From Ehretia macrophylla (Eukaryota > Streptophyta > Magnoliopsida > Boraginales > Ehretiaceae): DNA of 64,000 nucleotides. The translations under genes and the position numbers were made by a program. Under the pieces are notes generated by a model. It did no database searches and had not been told where the DNA came from. It was given only the letters and a program-made list of their open reading frames with translations. This document shows positions 22,086 to 34,812 of this stretch, piece by piece (the first letter of the stretch is position 1; every line of letters starts with the position of its first letter). The stretch spans positions 9,075,001 through 9,139,000 of the forward strand of contig CM075777.1 of the NCBI GenBank assembly GCA_037974665.1, in the 5' to 3' direction.

Positions 22086-24869
22086 TTTTTTTTTTAGATG
22101 ACGTGAGAATTAATTGATAAAATTTAATTATCAAATTATTTTAGAGAATTTGACAACTAATTAATAAAATTTTAAATATAATAATACACTTACAAACATA
22201 TATCAAATTAAATAAAAATAAAATTTTAAAATAATAAAAATATTAAATTTATAATCTCGCATAAATAATTTCATATTAGACCATACTCTTGGATTGTTAA
22301 AAGTATAACTTTTAATTTCGAGGTTTGAATTGTGAATGTGAGATACGACCAAAAAAAAAAAAAAAGGGAATGTGAGATTAGTGAGTAAAGAGGTAGGGTA
22401 AAACTATGCTCTTGTGATTATTTTAATAAGGAAAATAATAATAAAAAGGGTGAAGAGAAAATAATAAAATAATGAAAGAATCAGAGTGCTTGTGTCGTGA
22501 AAATGAAAGTCTCCCAGTACCATAAATAACACCACAAAAAGGTTTGGCCTTCTCATGGTGGGCCCCATTTCATCACCTCTCCCCACTCCCACTTCAATCA
22601 TTACACATTTCTTTATTCAGCCACCCCTCCCCTTGATTATGCCCCACAAATAATTTCCTATGATTTGTCTACTAACGCAAGCCTTGGCATCAAACGTTGC
22701 CTTTTCTGTAAAATAAAATAAAATAAAAATAAATTTTACATTGTCTTGAATCAGAAGAAATTAACAATATGTTTCAATTGTGTAAAATGAACTCCTTTAG
22801 GATAGGATCATCCAAAGCAAATGAAAACACTTATTTAAAAAGTAGTTTTGTCTTTACTCGATAATTCTAGAAATTATTTGAAAAACACATTTCTTCCTCT
22901 TTTTGAACTCAATATTACTAAATGACAAAAAAAAATTAATATTACTAAAAATAAACCATGATTTTTTTTAGATATTCCAAATGCAAACAAACATTCTAAT
23001 AGTATTATACGTTAATTGGTTAGTCACAATCTTGTAAAATATGTTCTAATTAGACAATACACTTTTTTTTTTTTTGGGGGTCATCTAGTTAGACAATACT
23101 CACAAACCCAAAATATGAAATCACTTTTTGTTATGAAGAATAAAAAAAAAAAAAAAAACTCTCGATTAATTACTAATTGATTAGTGAAGGAATTTTTATA
23201 TGAGCACCCCCCACACAGTAAGTAAGTAACAAATGGCTGATGACGAAGACCAGGCATCTTTATTTTATTAATTATAGGTTGTCGTATTCTAAGAGGCGGT
23301 GTAAATGTGCACATGTTTAAGGACTAAATGGTAAAATTATTCAATTGTACGGTCCGATGAATATCTTTGTACGAAACTGTCCCTAAACTGTAAGTTAAGC
23401 TTGGGCTCAGTGGTTTGGGCCCAATGCTGTAAGCCATTGGGGTGAGCAGCCCAAACCTTACAAACCCGCCCATGCTTGGCCTACTCAAACTGAAGTTATA
23501 CATATGCCTCGTAGGTCAAAATCAATTCAAATTTCGAACCTCTGATTAAAATATATTATTATTTAATTATTTCATTTAATTAATAAATATATTGAAGCCA
23601 TATTTGGATTGAGAACACAACATAACAACTTTAAAAAAAAAAAAAAAAATGAACACGAGAACTAGGAATAGGTGAAGTCCTCTTTAATTTTTACATCAAA
23701 GTTTGCAAAATTTAAGCAGCATTCATAGGGAATCAGATATGAGTAGGATGCGTGGGTCACAATATCCACATTTCATTTGGGCATTTCTTCTAATATTATT
23801 GCTGAGTTTGTGGCCCTTTGGTTAGGACCGAATGCAACAATTTTTATGGGAAGCACTCTTCTTGAAATTGAAACTAATTCGCGAGTTGTGCTAAGCTTTA
23901 TAGAGGGCCTAGGACTCTAAAAATAACCTGTAATTGTAATTGTATTCGGGATTCCACACTTGATATGTTTATCATGAGGCTAATAAATGCACGAATTAGA
24001 TGGCCAATTATGACTTGAAATAATCATTTGGGAGACTGCACTGTTCTCATGGTCCAAGGGAATTAGATGGCCAATTATGACTTGAAATAGGTCATTTAGC
24101 TTATAATTCATTTAGCTTAAATTGGTCACTATGATCTAAATAACCAATTTAATCTTGTATGCTTTTTTTTTTTTTTTACGCACGGTGTGCAAATCATGTG
24201 ATCTTAACGGAATAAATTTAACAGAAATGAGCTATTAGACTAATGATATCTCTTATGTAAAACGTTTAGGACTAAAGTGTTCGATTTGAAATGTTTGAGG
24301 CCAAAATATCAAAATAAACAAACACTTGAGACTAATTGAGTCATTTTCTCATTTTAATTTTATAACACAACGGATATTCATAACATGCACATAAAGGCCA
24401 ACTACATTCAATATAGACAAGTAAAATGCAATCTAAACATGTATACGTAATTATATCACCTCGAATTGACTATCAAAACGCAATAGCAAAATTTACCTCC
24501 AAATGTTGGCTTTAGATCTCAAACTCACAAAAACTTGGTGAAGGATTCGGCTAGTGCAGAGAATGAACCACACGCGATATGGATTGAAAATAGTTATTTT
24601 AAAATAAACCACTTTGTAAAAATAGTGTTATATTTTCTCAAACTCTCATCTAATTAAAAATCTATTCCCACTTACTATGTCAACATACATTCGCACACCT
24701 ATACTAGCCAGAGTCGCCTATTACAGCTCAGCCATGAGCCAAGGGTTGAACCATGCAATTAAAATTGGATTAGCACCTAATTAGAGAATACTACTTTCTA
24801 TAAATGATAATTCTTTCCAAATTAAGAATCCTACTTATATCAGGATTTTTTAATCTCACATATCGAAAA
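22086..24869. other. AT-rich intergenic DNA with small repeats
   Basis: No gene is recognised. 'gaattagatggccaattatg' begins at 23993 and 24060 (30-bp unit, 67 bp apart). The 24100-24360 stretch ('ggtcactatgatctaaat...', 'gactaattgagtcatt') has weak inverted ends like the MITEs above. Long T- and A-runs occur at 23061, 23145, 23635 and 24166. Confidence 0.4.
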
Positions 24870-26765
24870 GTATCAAAATAAAAACAATGCAAGAATAAGA
24901 AAGTGGCTAGAAGAGGGACCAAAATAAATAATCACCCTAACTCGCAAAATGACCAAAATATCCTTATTACCTTCTAGTTGTATTTTGACTTTTCTCACCT
25001 TAACTCGTATCTCTATAGACTTACGGTTCCACTCCAGGACAACTATTGTATCCACAAAAGTTTGTCATATTAGGTATAAGCTTTGACTCTAGCCTACTAA
25101 GCAAAATGACTAAAATGAAACTTTGCATATGTATTTGTAGTACCGAAACTATGTAATCTAAGTTCCATTTGCATCATAACTTGAGGTAAAAATGGTATAT
25201 TTCATATAAAATTGATGCAATATAGGTTGATCAAAGAAATAAAGAAAACTAGCCTAAAACACCACTTCAAAATGCAAGTCAATGACATAAAGGGGTGAAA
25301 GCACTAGTCCTAGTGCTATATCGAGCTTATAAAGATAGAATTTGGCCAAACTGAGTGTGAAAATAGACTCAAGACATCGAAAAACCTTGAAATGGACTTG
25401 ATCAACTTTTTGGTCAAAGTCAAAACGGTCAAACCAGTAATTAAACTTCACCTATCACCACTTGCAACGTGCGCTCGACGGCACCTCAACTGTGATCGAG
25501 CACACTACTTCATCATCACCCAACTGAAAGTAGGACAAGTTGATATGGAAATGGCCAGTGCGATCGATCGCACCTCCAATTGCAATCGATTGTGCCTACA
25601 AAGTTATAAGAAGAAGTCAGCGTCGCACACGCATAACAGAGAATGGGTAGTACGATGGATCTCACCTCAAGGCATGATCGATCATTGGTGTCACCTAGCC
25701 CTTATAAATTCCCTCTTCCCAGCTCGAATTTCATATTAGATTTTGAGAAATAAGCTCTGTTTCTCTATTTTGAAGTGTTTTTCTAGCTTTGTATACAGTT
25801 AGGTTAGACTAGTTTATGTTTTTGTAAGTAGTTTATTTGCTTAGGTGAAATATGGAAGAGGTAATACCCAAATTACTGAACGATAAAAAAATGAGTCTCG
25901 TAGTTGTACTCGTGAATCAATCCTTGGATCTATCATTTCCAAAATGCAAATTCCACTATTCAGGGAACATTTCTATACTCTCTTCTATATTCGTATTTGT
26001 GTATTATGCTCGTGTAATTCATGTGTCTAGGGAAGGTTTATGTGGTATTGGTCTTTTAATTTACCGGTCTCAGATTTGGACTGATTTGATTTGATGTTAT
26101 ATATAGTTTGATGTTATTTCAGTTTAATGACTCGCCATTTTGTTATACTTGTAGTTAATGTTTTGATTGATATGCCTATGTGCCATAACCATGCTTTAAT
26201 AGTGAAAGTACTGGTTGTCTCATACCTTCCATGAAATTATAGGTTGTACCATAATTTCTACATGTAGATTTATTAATTGCTATTTTTAGTTTTTTATCCT
26301 GGTCACTTGTGATTGTGTGGACAAATCTATACTTCGACTAGATAAAGGACACATGGATAGAATTACACCTATAATCAAGGTTCAACCAATAATTAATTAG
26401 ACTTAGGTAATTAATGAGGTTATAGTTTGTAGCCTGATAGAATCCTATTTCCGAGCCTAGATCATTTTCTTTAATACTAATTCGATCCCTAGACTATCTT
26501 CCTATATTTGTAACCTTAAATCTAGATTATTTACCTTTCTTTTTTTTCTTTTACTTTATAAAACACCTAATCTATCCTTTAATTGTTTCCAATACTCACT
26601 TAAGCACTTTCACACACTTTCACGTAAACTATCTTAGGAGGCTCCTCGTGGATTCAAGCTCGCACTCAAGCACACTATACTAAATTGATCCGCGCACTTG
26701 CGGTTTTAAACTTGGTTAATTTTGTAATCATATATATATCGATCGAGTTACGATCAGCCCCTTCA
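24870..26765 (+). mobile_element. LTR-like sequence, probably gypsy type, ends not fixed
   Basis: There is no ORF of note. The stretch has an LTR-like layout: a CG-rich repeated module array (25469-25690), then TATAAA at 25703-25708, then T-rich transcribed-leader-like DNA. Near 26690 is 'gatccgcgcacttgcgg', a motif I associate with plant gypsy leaders. Neither terminus nor a target duplication could be set, so solo LTR versus truncated element is open. Confidence 0.35.
25469..25690. repeat. Three CG-rich palindromic modules, about 90 bp apart
   Basis: Modules start at 25469 (GTGCGCTCGACGGCACCTC), 25558 (GTGCGATCGATCGCACCTC) and 25650 (GTACGATGGATCTCACCTC). Each is followed by a second half like 'aattgcaatcgattgtgcc'. 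CpG is concentrated here against an AT-rich background. The array lies just upstream of the TATA-like box. Confidence 0.6.
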
Positions 26766-28720
26766 TGTAACACCAACAATTAAGACAAGGTCTTTTACCT
26801 TGTACTATCACCCTATTGACTGTTTCTATCCCTTGTAATATCTAATCCTTAATATGATCATCCACTGGACATAGTACACTTAATTTTGGGAGCAACCCAC
26901 AAGTTTATTGCCTGATACAACTCTAAATGGGCCTTACCACTAAGTTTAGATTTAGATGATCTATCGGATAATCCTAAGGGACGATTACTCCATCTAACAA
27001 TAACATAGATTCTATGTTGCATATGCACGTTCTAACTAATCAAAACTCATATACCCAAAATATAGAGCTGTTGACACACGACTAAGGTCTCACCCATAGT
27101 GAATCAAAGTATATGAACTTGACTTTGTTAGTTTATCTACACATGCTTAAGACTAAAAGTATTGGCCTTTTAGTAGCATTGGGTATATTGATCTCTACCT
27201 TTGATAGTATTATTCTAGAGATCATACCTAAGTGGCCTGGTTCAATGCATGACACATGCACTAGTGAGATAAGTCCCAGAAGACCTCCAACCACTCTATT
27301 ATACTTTGAGCCTACAATGAGGCAAATCCAGTGCATGACTTGCCATGCACTTACAAAAGGTACCTTCCTAAGTTGCAAGGCTTTAACCCTTCTTTAATAG
27401 ACTAAAACCACAAAAGTCATCAACCTTGGAACGTATAATTCAAAAGACGTGATAATCACCACATTAAATACATCGTCCAATAGTATACACTTTTCAAAAC
27501 CTTGTTATAATAAAATCCAAGATATCCAAAAATAAATAAACTTTCTTGTCACAAGGCTCAGTATAAGATTGTCTAAAGCCATTATTTCTCAAGTAAAAGT
27601 AAATATCAAAGTCACTAAGGAAGGTTGCTACCCCAAGCATTTCTAAACAATCTTACTCCTTGTTTGTAATGAAAACATTATCAAACGTAATGAGTACAAA
27701 GACACTCAGTAAATGGATATCTTCTAGAAAAATAATTTGAACCACACCAGTAGTTGTACTAGCACAAAATTAAAAGTAGAAAAATATTTGACAAAATAAA
27801 TAAAAAATCATACGATACTATAATCAACAGTAAAAAAAATGATTTTCAAAATAACAAGCTATGGTACGTGATGCCAAATCAATAAATCATGCCCAAATTT
27901 CAATGCACAAATCAACTACAAATTGCATCAACATCATAAGTCCAAAACAACAAAGAAATTATGATAAAATCCAAAGTCAGAGATTGGTTGTGACCGCACT
28001 TAGTCTTGGCAGTGTAGGTCCAAAGAAATAGTCGATTTTCTCAACCCCAAAAGTAAGTGGATATCCAAACATATAGTGCATTATCCTAGAGTAGTGTCCA
28101 AAAACAAAACACAGCTTAGGGTCCAAAATATTTTAGCATACTTAAAAAAAGTCACCAAGTCACTGCTCAAATACATCTAAACTCCAACCATAACGCTCCT
28201 TAGGCTTTGAAAACACATTTGTCGAACCTGAAGTTGTAGTTAAACGTTGCATTTTTAAAACACCTAAGCATAGATTATGGCATAATACACTCCAAAAATA
28301 TAAGATTATGATTAAACACGAATTTTCTAATGCATATCAGAGTATAGCAAAATACATTCTAGAAATATGAAATTTTAGTTGAACATGTATGGAGCTTATA
28401 AAATAAAACACAACGATAAAAATAATAAGAAAATATACGTTTATACACAAGATTGGACTTTCCCATGCTCAAAATAATAACTTCTAGCAATCACCTTTCA
28501 ATAAATATTGGTTTATAATTAAAAGTGGAATTCTTTTACTTGTAAGAACAAATTCTAATAACCACACGAAAATCCAAACAAGTAATTTCTAGTCAATGTT
28601 ACAATAATTGGTATAAAAAGAAAAAAAAACACTTGATAAAATAATATAAACAATTATTACCTAAAGATTTACAATAAAAGAAAAAGAAAACATTTAAATA
28701 AAAAAACACTTTAATATATA
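26766..28720. other. Unclassified repeat-like DNA, no gene seen
   Basis: The sequence resembles degenerate LTR or untranslated retroelement DNA. Overlapping ORFs on opposite strands at 27113-27397 lack any family motif. I could not set element boundaries. Confidence 0.35.
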
Positions 28721-28816
28721 AGTGACTTAATGTCACTAATTCAACAGTGATATTAAGTCACTACTACAGCGGTGACTTTAAGTCACTTTTCAATGACAAT
28801 AGACTTTAAGTCCTCT
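28721..28816. repeat. 25-bp tandem array of AGTGACTT/AGTCACT palindromes
   Basis: Near-perfect 17-bp palindromes start at 28721 (AGTGACTTAATGTCACT), 28746 (AGTGATATTAAGTCACT) and 28771 (GGTGACTTTAAGTCACT), exactly 25 bp apart. A half copy ('agactttaagtcc') follows at 28801. Such motifs resemble subterminal repeats of plant CACTA elements, but no CACTA terminus is seen. Confidence 0.7.
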
Positions 28817-29356
28817 ACCACCCAGTACTCTTAAAATTAATATTGATGTTGCTTACAAGGAATCTTGAAGAGTAGCAACAACCTTCATTGTGTGAGATTG
28901 GAGAGTTGTTGCTATCTGTGGGCAAGCCGATTGTATCTCTTGTGACTCCATTTTTAAAGCAGAAGCCTTAGCAATGCAGAATGCATGCCTGTTCACGAAG
29001 CATTTATCATCTGATAACAACACCTTAGAAAGTGATGTAGAAACAATTCTCAAAGCAATTAGTTCTCTGAGTCTTCCTGTCTTTGAAGATCGAGACTCAT
29101 TATGGAGGACATCCAAAAGATTATTGTTAAAATTTTGTTTGTGAATTTTTATTGCATTAGAAGATCTGTTAATCGTCCTTATGGCTGGATAGTGCGATGC
29201 AAATTATGGGGTATATTGCCTATAGACTGGTTGTCAAGCCTTCTTACTCATTTGATGTATTTGCACTCTTCTGCTTTTGATCCTAATACTGTAGGATAAA
29301 CCTTGTATCGTTGCTATATTATATATAATATAATAACTTTTACCAAAAAAAAAAAA
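28803..29356 (+). pseudogene. 5'-truncated LINE 3' end with RNase H domain and poly(A)
   Basis: Three pieces in plus orientation read as the RNase H domain that ends many plant L1-type LINEs: LKINIDVAYK (first Asp, from about 28833), KAEALAMQNACLF (Glu, about 28956), LESDVETILKAI (Asp, about 29026). In another frame follows RRSVNRPYGWIVRCKLWGILPIDWL and a stop at 29297-29299. In-frame stops and one frameshift make it dead. An A-run at 29345-29356 is the likely tail. The upstream reverse transcriptase is missing, as in ordinary 5'-truncated insertions. Confidence 0.65.
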
Positions 29357-30256
29357 ACCGACAACAATGATTTGGTCACTATTTCCATGCACTTTTTTTT
29401 TGTTATGAACTTATACATGATTCGCTAATCCATAGTAGCCCAAACTATATATACGCCTATTAGCTGAAATAATATAATCAATAACAAAATCCTTTTTTAT
29501 ATATATATTTGCAGATACCGAAACCAAATATACAGATATATAAGAACGTTTAAAAATTTCATAATCACACAAATTTATACCATGTCAATACTTACAATAT
29601 GATTCAATAATTCTATACATGTACCGAAAGTATACAATTATATTTTTGCTCACAAAAATCAGAAAAAAAATATTATACAAAATGACATAAGGTGTTCCTA
29701 CTTACCGCTATTACCAATTGATCAAAGTCACAAACCAAAGTCTTAATTTGTCCGACTTATGAACCCTAGTTTAGAAATACCAAAGAGTGGAATCAAACCT
29801 CCAAAAATCTATATTGCTTATATTATACAGGCTCCTGTTCATATACATTCCTTTTATGCTATCAATCTCACCAAAAAATGCATAGGAAAAAGAAAGGTTT
29901 ACGAACTTACCACACGTGAACAAGCCTTCATGCAAAGAATCACTTGAACCACCCTTTTATCATCCAAAAAATGAAGCTTGATTGGTTTCCTCTTCTAGCT
30001 TCTCTCTTAATGCACACGTAGATTATTAGCAAAGAAGAAGTTTGTCACCTTTGATAAAAAAAATACTTTTACTACTGTTTTGCCTTTTTTCTTTCTCTGA
30101 GTGTATGATATTAACGTATAATTTTTTTAGAGTTCATGTGAGTCTAAAATTGTTATTGTAACCACCAAGCTAATTTAGTGCCCACTTTCCCACCTTTTGT
30201 TGGCCTAAAAACGTGGCCCTCAATCTTTTTAGTTAGAGTTTTCTTGGGGTCTTACA
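29357..30256 (-). mobile_element. Probable 3' LTR of the adjacent gypsy element, left end not fixed
   Basis: On the minus strand an LTR start TGTAAGACCCCAAG begins at 30256, directly after a purine-rich 'AATGGGAAAATGA' that could be the polypurine tract. The sequence to the left is AT-rich and non-coding. I could not find the far end, so 29357 is only the edge of the LINE fragment. Confidence 0.4.
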
Positions 30257-31210
30257 TCATTTTCCCATTAAGAATAGTTTCGCCCTCGAAACTACATACG
30301 TTGATCTGTGAATAGAGAGGGGTACTTCTCCCGAACATCAGCCTCACGAGCCCAAGTAGGGTCCTTTTCTGTTTGGCCCCTCCATTGTACTTTCACATAG
30401 GGGATAATTCTCTTCCTTAAGTTTGTTCCTTTCAATCTACTATTTTGATAGGCTCTTCCTCAAAGGTTGAGTCTTCTCTAATTTGTATGTCCTCATGGAA
30501 AATTATTTGGCTTGGATCAGGTATGTACTTCCTTAATTGCGACACAAGAAATACATTATGAACTCTAGCCAGTGAGGGAGGTAAAACAAGGCAGTAAGCT
30601 ACATCACAAATTCTTTAATATCTTAAAAGGACCAATGTAACATGGATTTAACTTCCCATGAGTACCAAATCTAACCACACCTTTTGTTGGTGACACCCTC
30701 AAGAACATATGATCATCAATCTTTAACTCAAGTTCTTTTCTTTTCTGGTCGGCCTAACTTTTTTCCCTATCTTGAGCTTCTTTAGTTTGGCCCTAATCAT
30801 TTTGATTTTATTCTCAATCTTGTCAATCAGTTATGGGCCTAAAAGCTTCCTTTCACCTAACTCCCACTAAAGGGGGTACGACACTTCCTCCCATAAAAAG
30901 CTCCGAAGAAGGACAACTTGATACTATCTTGGTAACTATTATTATAAGCAAACTCTACCAATGTTAAGTGTCGATCCCAACTCCCACCAAGGTCCATCAC
31001 ACAGGCTCGAAGCATATCTTTCATGGTTTGGATTGTTCTTTCACTTTGTCAGTCTATTTGTGGGTGGTATGTCGTACTCATTTTCAGCTCGATGCCCATA
31101 GCCTTCTGAAAGCTCTTCCAAAAATTGGATGCAAATCTCGTATCCTTGTTAGAAACTATTTCCTCTGGTACCCTATGTAATTTAAATACTTCTTTCATGA
31201 AGTGTATCCA
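30257..31210 (-). pseudogene. Ty3/gypsy chromovirus integrase end and degenerate chromodomain
   Basis: Minus-strand translation, across several stops, shows the C-terminal half of a gypsy integrase: a [21 protein letters not shown] stretch (complement of about 31008-31075), [16 protein letters not shown], then HMFLRVSPTKGVVRFG..GKLNPCYIGPFKIL (the GPY/F-like module), LPP.L..VHNVFLVSQLRKYIPDP, and a weak chromodomain-like tail (VKVQW..Q.EKDPTW-type residues, about 30310-30400). The order is that of Tekay/Del-like chromoviruses. RT, RNase H, protease and gag are absent, so only the 3' end of the element remains. Confidence 0.7.
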
Positions 31211-31399
31211 ATGTGCTAAAAATGTCAAGTGCTAGCGGTGTTTAAGGCATACAAATCTCAACAGTACATGTGCTTGAGCTTTCATTGAAGAAAAATACTA
31301 TTATTGCTCAAGAAATGGCATTCTCTCTTGAGAGAAAAAGGGCATCTAATTCACATTATGTAGTGTCCAAGTTGACATGAGTAAAACTTATATCATGGA
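31211..31399. other. Junction between two dead elements, nothing recognised
   Basis: Short stretch between the gypsy integrase remnant and a LINE fragment; it carries no motif I can assign. Confidence 0.3.
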
Positions 31400-32060
31400 G
31401 AAATGTGACGTCCTTGAGCGGTTAATACTCAAGCTTGGTTTTTATCCCATTTGAATAAGGTGGCTTATGCAGTGTGTAGAAATGTGACCTCCTTGAAGGG
31501 GTATGTCTTGTACAACATTAAATGATGAAACATTATTTTTCCAAACCTCAAGAAGAACTAATGCCCTTTCCTTATACTTTTCTGACTGAAGCACTAACTA
31601 GTCTTATTTCTAAGAAAAATGGAGCACTGAAAGGGGTGAAACTTGCCATAACATATCCCCTTCTCACTCATTTATTTTTTACAAATGATTCAATTTTCTT
31701 CATAAAGAGTACAAGAAAGCAAGCTAATGCAATCTAGGAAGAAATTCATTACTATTATTTCGCCTTTGGGCCAAACATCAATAAACAAGTATAACATCAT
31801 TCACGAAGGGACTACGTATGAAATATATTCTAACATCTATTCTATGAGCTAAGTACGCTTCCTTAATTGGCAAATACTTAAGGATCCTCATCTATTGGAA
31901 CAGATCTAAGGCAACCTCACTAAAATGGATCTATAATAGAGTATAGACAACTATATGATGACTCTATCCGATGTTGCATTTTTTTTAAACCATTCTCGCC
32001 ACATAGGAACAATATTGGATATTGCATCGTCATAAATTTTGGATGCAACTTTGTTGACCA
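31400..32060 (+). pseudogene. LINE reverse transcriptase fragment, plus strand
   Basis: 31522-31737 encodes PYTFLTEALTSLI..KNG.LKGVKLA....LLTHLFFTNDSIFF, which aligns with the plant L1 RT block (usually PYLFLLCTEALS..., then HLFFADDS). The catalytic ADD is TND here. Upstream (about 31400-31520) further pieces of the same domain are readable with frame changes. No terminus or tail is assigned. Confidence 0.55.
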
Positions 32061-32422
32061 TTTGAGCCCCTATTATGATGGTCAACAATGATGTCTTTGT
32101 TGGCTTTTTTTTAGGATCAAAAGTCATTTACAAAACAAAAACAAAAACTAGTCTAGATAATCATATCATTTAGATTCCAATTTTTACAAATATGTCGATT
32201 TATAATACAAGTCTTAAATTTATGCCGAAGTTGAACTCTTTGTCTAATGATGGAGAATGTTTTAGCTTGCGAATAGTCATCCGAAGTGATGCATCTACCA
32301 TGGTTTCAGTTATTTCTTTCAATCCATATATGGTAGTTAACCAATCCAAACAACAACCTTATTAAAACGGCTTGTAAACCAAGCCCATAACAATAGCGAT
32401 GACTCCAATACCTATTGGAATC

Positions 32423-33320
32423 CTAATTCGTAAAGATGCTAGAAATTTTATAGTTCTTCAAACCTGCTTCCCAAATTTCTATTTCTAATGCCACAATGAA
32501 AAAACAAATGATCCCTATCTTCAAGAACTTGGTTGTAGAAAACACATAGGTCATTACCAATACCCCAAGTAAGAAGTCTTCATTTAGTAGGAAGCCTATT
32601 ATGGATGGCAATCCACGTTGTGAAACTATGTTTTTGGATCATAAGCTTGTCCTGAATCAAACCATGCCACTGCACTTTTTTGTCCCCTATTGCAAATAAC
32701 CTCCTATGTTAAGAAAAATGAAAATATTCATTTGATATCTGGAGTCCATAACAACAAGTCGTCTCTACAAAGAGATAGAGTAAGGCTATGCATATTATGA
32801 ACCAACTGAACAAAAAATGTGTTATTGTGATTAAAAGACTAATATCCCTCCACAATACAGGACGACACCTTATTCTAACTCCAAGGACTGTCAAGCACAA
32901 CATCCCTATTAAAGAAATCATCCAAGCAACCCAATGGGTACCAAGTATCAAGCCAAAGAGAAACACTTCTACCATTCCTAATCTTCTACTGAACTAAAGG
33001 TTTTGCAAGAGCTCTAAGATCCATAAGTTTTTTCCATGCCTAAGAAGCATTGCTAGGCACTTTAGCAATCCAAATTGAATTAGTCTTAAAGTACATTACA
33101 TGAACCTAGCAATTCCAAATGGATTCTTCGTTCATGATAATCTCCAAAGGTGCTTTAGTATTGCCGATTTATTGATATTTTGAAGTCTACGTATTCCTAG
33201 ACTGCCCTTATCCAGTGGTAAACAAACTTCAGGCCAAGAAATCTTAGCCCTAATACCATTACAATCTCTGCCCTTCCACAGAAAGGACAAAACTTGCTCT
33301 CGACTTCCTTGATGATGCAT
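32423..33320 (-). pseudogene. LINE RT C-terminal part and zinc-finger-like end
   Basis: 33320-33132 encodes SFLWKGRDCNGIRAKISWPEVCLPLDKGSLGIRRLQ, the conserved block after the RT thumb in plant LINEs. 32611-32423 resembles the zf-RVT region (LL....LGV...C.....E...HLFF). Frames change between them. Confidence 0.65.
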
Positions 33321-33352
33321 TTAGGAAGAACAAATAAGTTGGCCCAAAAATT

Positions 33353-34812
33353 CTAGATGTTAGCAAAAATAGATTTAATAAGTACCAGCCTACCAGAATA
33401 AGAAATCCATTTTGTTACCCATTGACTGATTCTGCCAGTAATTTTTTGGACCACGTTGGCACAAGAAGCTCTACTCATTTTGCTAGCTGAAAGAAGGAAA
33501 CCTAAGTAACGAATTGGCAAAACTCCTTCAAAATCCAAGATATCAACCAACTGTCTTTTAAGTGTATCCCTGCATTCTCCAAAAAACATAGAAATTTTGC
33601 TTTTATTAATGTGTAACCCTGATATAGAGTAAAAAAACATTAAAGTCAAACTTAACAACTGAAATAGAGTTGACGTCAACCTTCGAGAAAACAAGGATAT
33701 CATTAGCGAAACATAAATGATTGATTTTGGTTTTTGACATTTCGGGTGGAAGGAATAAGACTTCCAATGAGCAATCAGATTTAGTATCTGAGAGAGCACC
33801 TCTATAACTAAGACAAACAAATAAGAAGAAAGTAAATCTCTTTGCCTGATGCCCTTAGCTCCTCTAAAATAGCCTTCCAGAGCTCCATTGATAGTAATGG
33901 AATATATAGTTGAGTGATACAAGCTCTAACCCATTGAATGAATTTCAGAAGAAATCATTGAGCTTGCAAAATCTTCAAGATGAAGTCCTAATGAATAGTA
34001 TCATAAGCTTTTTGTTGATCCACTTTCATCATGTATCTTGGAAAACTACTTTTCCAACTGTATCCTTTGATAAGCTCCTGACTAAGCAAAATATTATCTG
34101 ACATAATATGCCCCAAGACAAAGGCATTCTGATTATTTGCAATGATTCGAGGTAGAGTGGCTTTGATACGTTAGCTAAGATCTTCGAAATATATTTAAAG
34201 ATAGTATTACAACATGAAATCGACCTACAATCTTAGATCTTAGTTGGGTTTTCCATTTTGGGAACAAGTGCAACAATCGTGGCATTCATCTCACACAAGA
34301 GCTTACCAGATGTAAAGAAAGATTGAATTGCTTGAATGACATCGTTATCGACAATATTCTAAGCCTGTTTGTAGAAATATGGAGTAAATCCATCAGGACC
34401 TGGACTTTTATCACTCTTGAGAGAAAAAATAGTCTATTTGATCTCTGAATAAGATGTAGGAGAATTCAGCAACTCGAAGTCTTCAAACGAAATCCTCTTA
34501 TTGAGGATTCGAGATAGGTCATCCACTAATACTTCCATTTCAACCACATTTTCATACCTATAAATATTTAAAATCTTTAAGCTCCAACTTCAAGGCTTTT
34601 TGTTTTTGAACCAGAATAAACATAGGGGCTCGAATAAAATCTCAGTTTCACACTTTCTGGATAGTAATAGAGAATCATGGGTACTCTGTCTAAATATTAA
34701 CAAATTTAAAGGCTTGGATGGGAAGGACAACATTTTCAAGAATAAGTCTCAATGGTGAATGGTCCGACACTCCAAGATGGTCAATCATAACAATCGAAAG
34801 AAGAAAGATAGA
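33353..34812 (-). pseudogene. LINE reverse transcriptase, broken
   Basis: Readable blocks: SDKSPGPDGF (complement of about 34387-34416), then KGIRQRDLLSSYLFVLVIEVLSQIL, the catalytic box FANDILVFS in a shifted frame (about 33684-33725, Asn replacing the first Asp of FADD), LHINKSKISMFFG, and RYLGFLLSASKM..A.C..VVQKI. At least three frame changes and several stops separate them. The order is that of an L1 RT. Confidence 0.7.

Noticed and set aside
23398..23560. tRNA- or SINE-like element with GGGCTCAGTGG and TTTCGAACCTC
   Set aside because: The box-A-like and box-B-like motifs are over 100 bases apart, with no tail or duplication.
25392..25739. 115-codon plus-strand ORF
   Set aside because: It covers the CG-rich LTR-like modules and the TATA box. 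Openness comes from base composition, and the sequence resembles no protein.
27113..27397. Two overlapping ORFs on opposite strands
   Set aside because: Neither has a motif or codon structure; both are explained by a locally stop-poor repeat.
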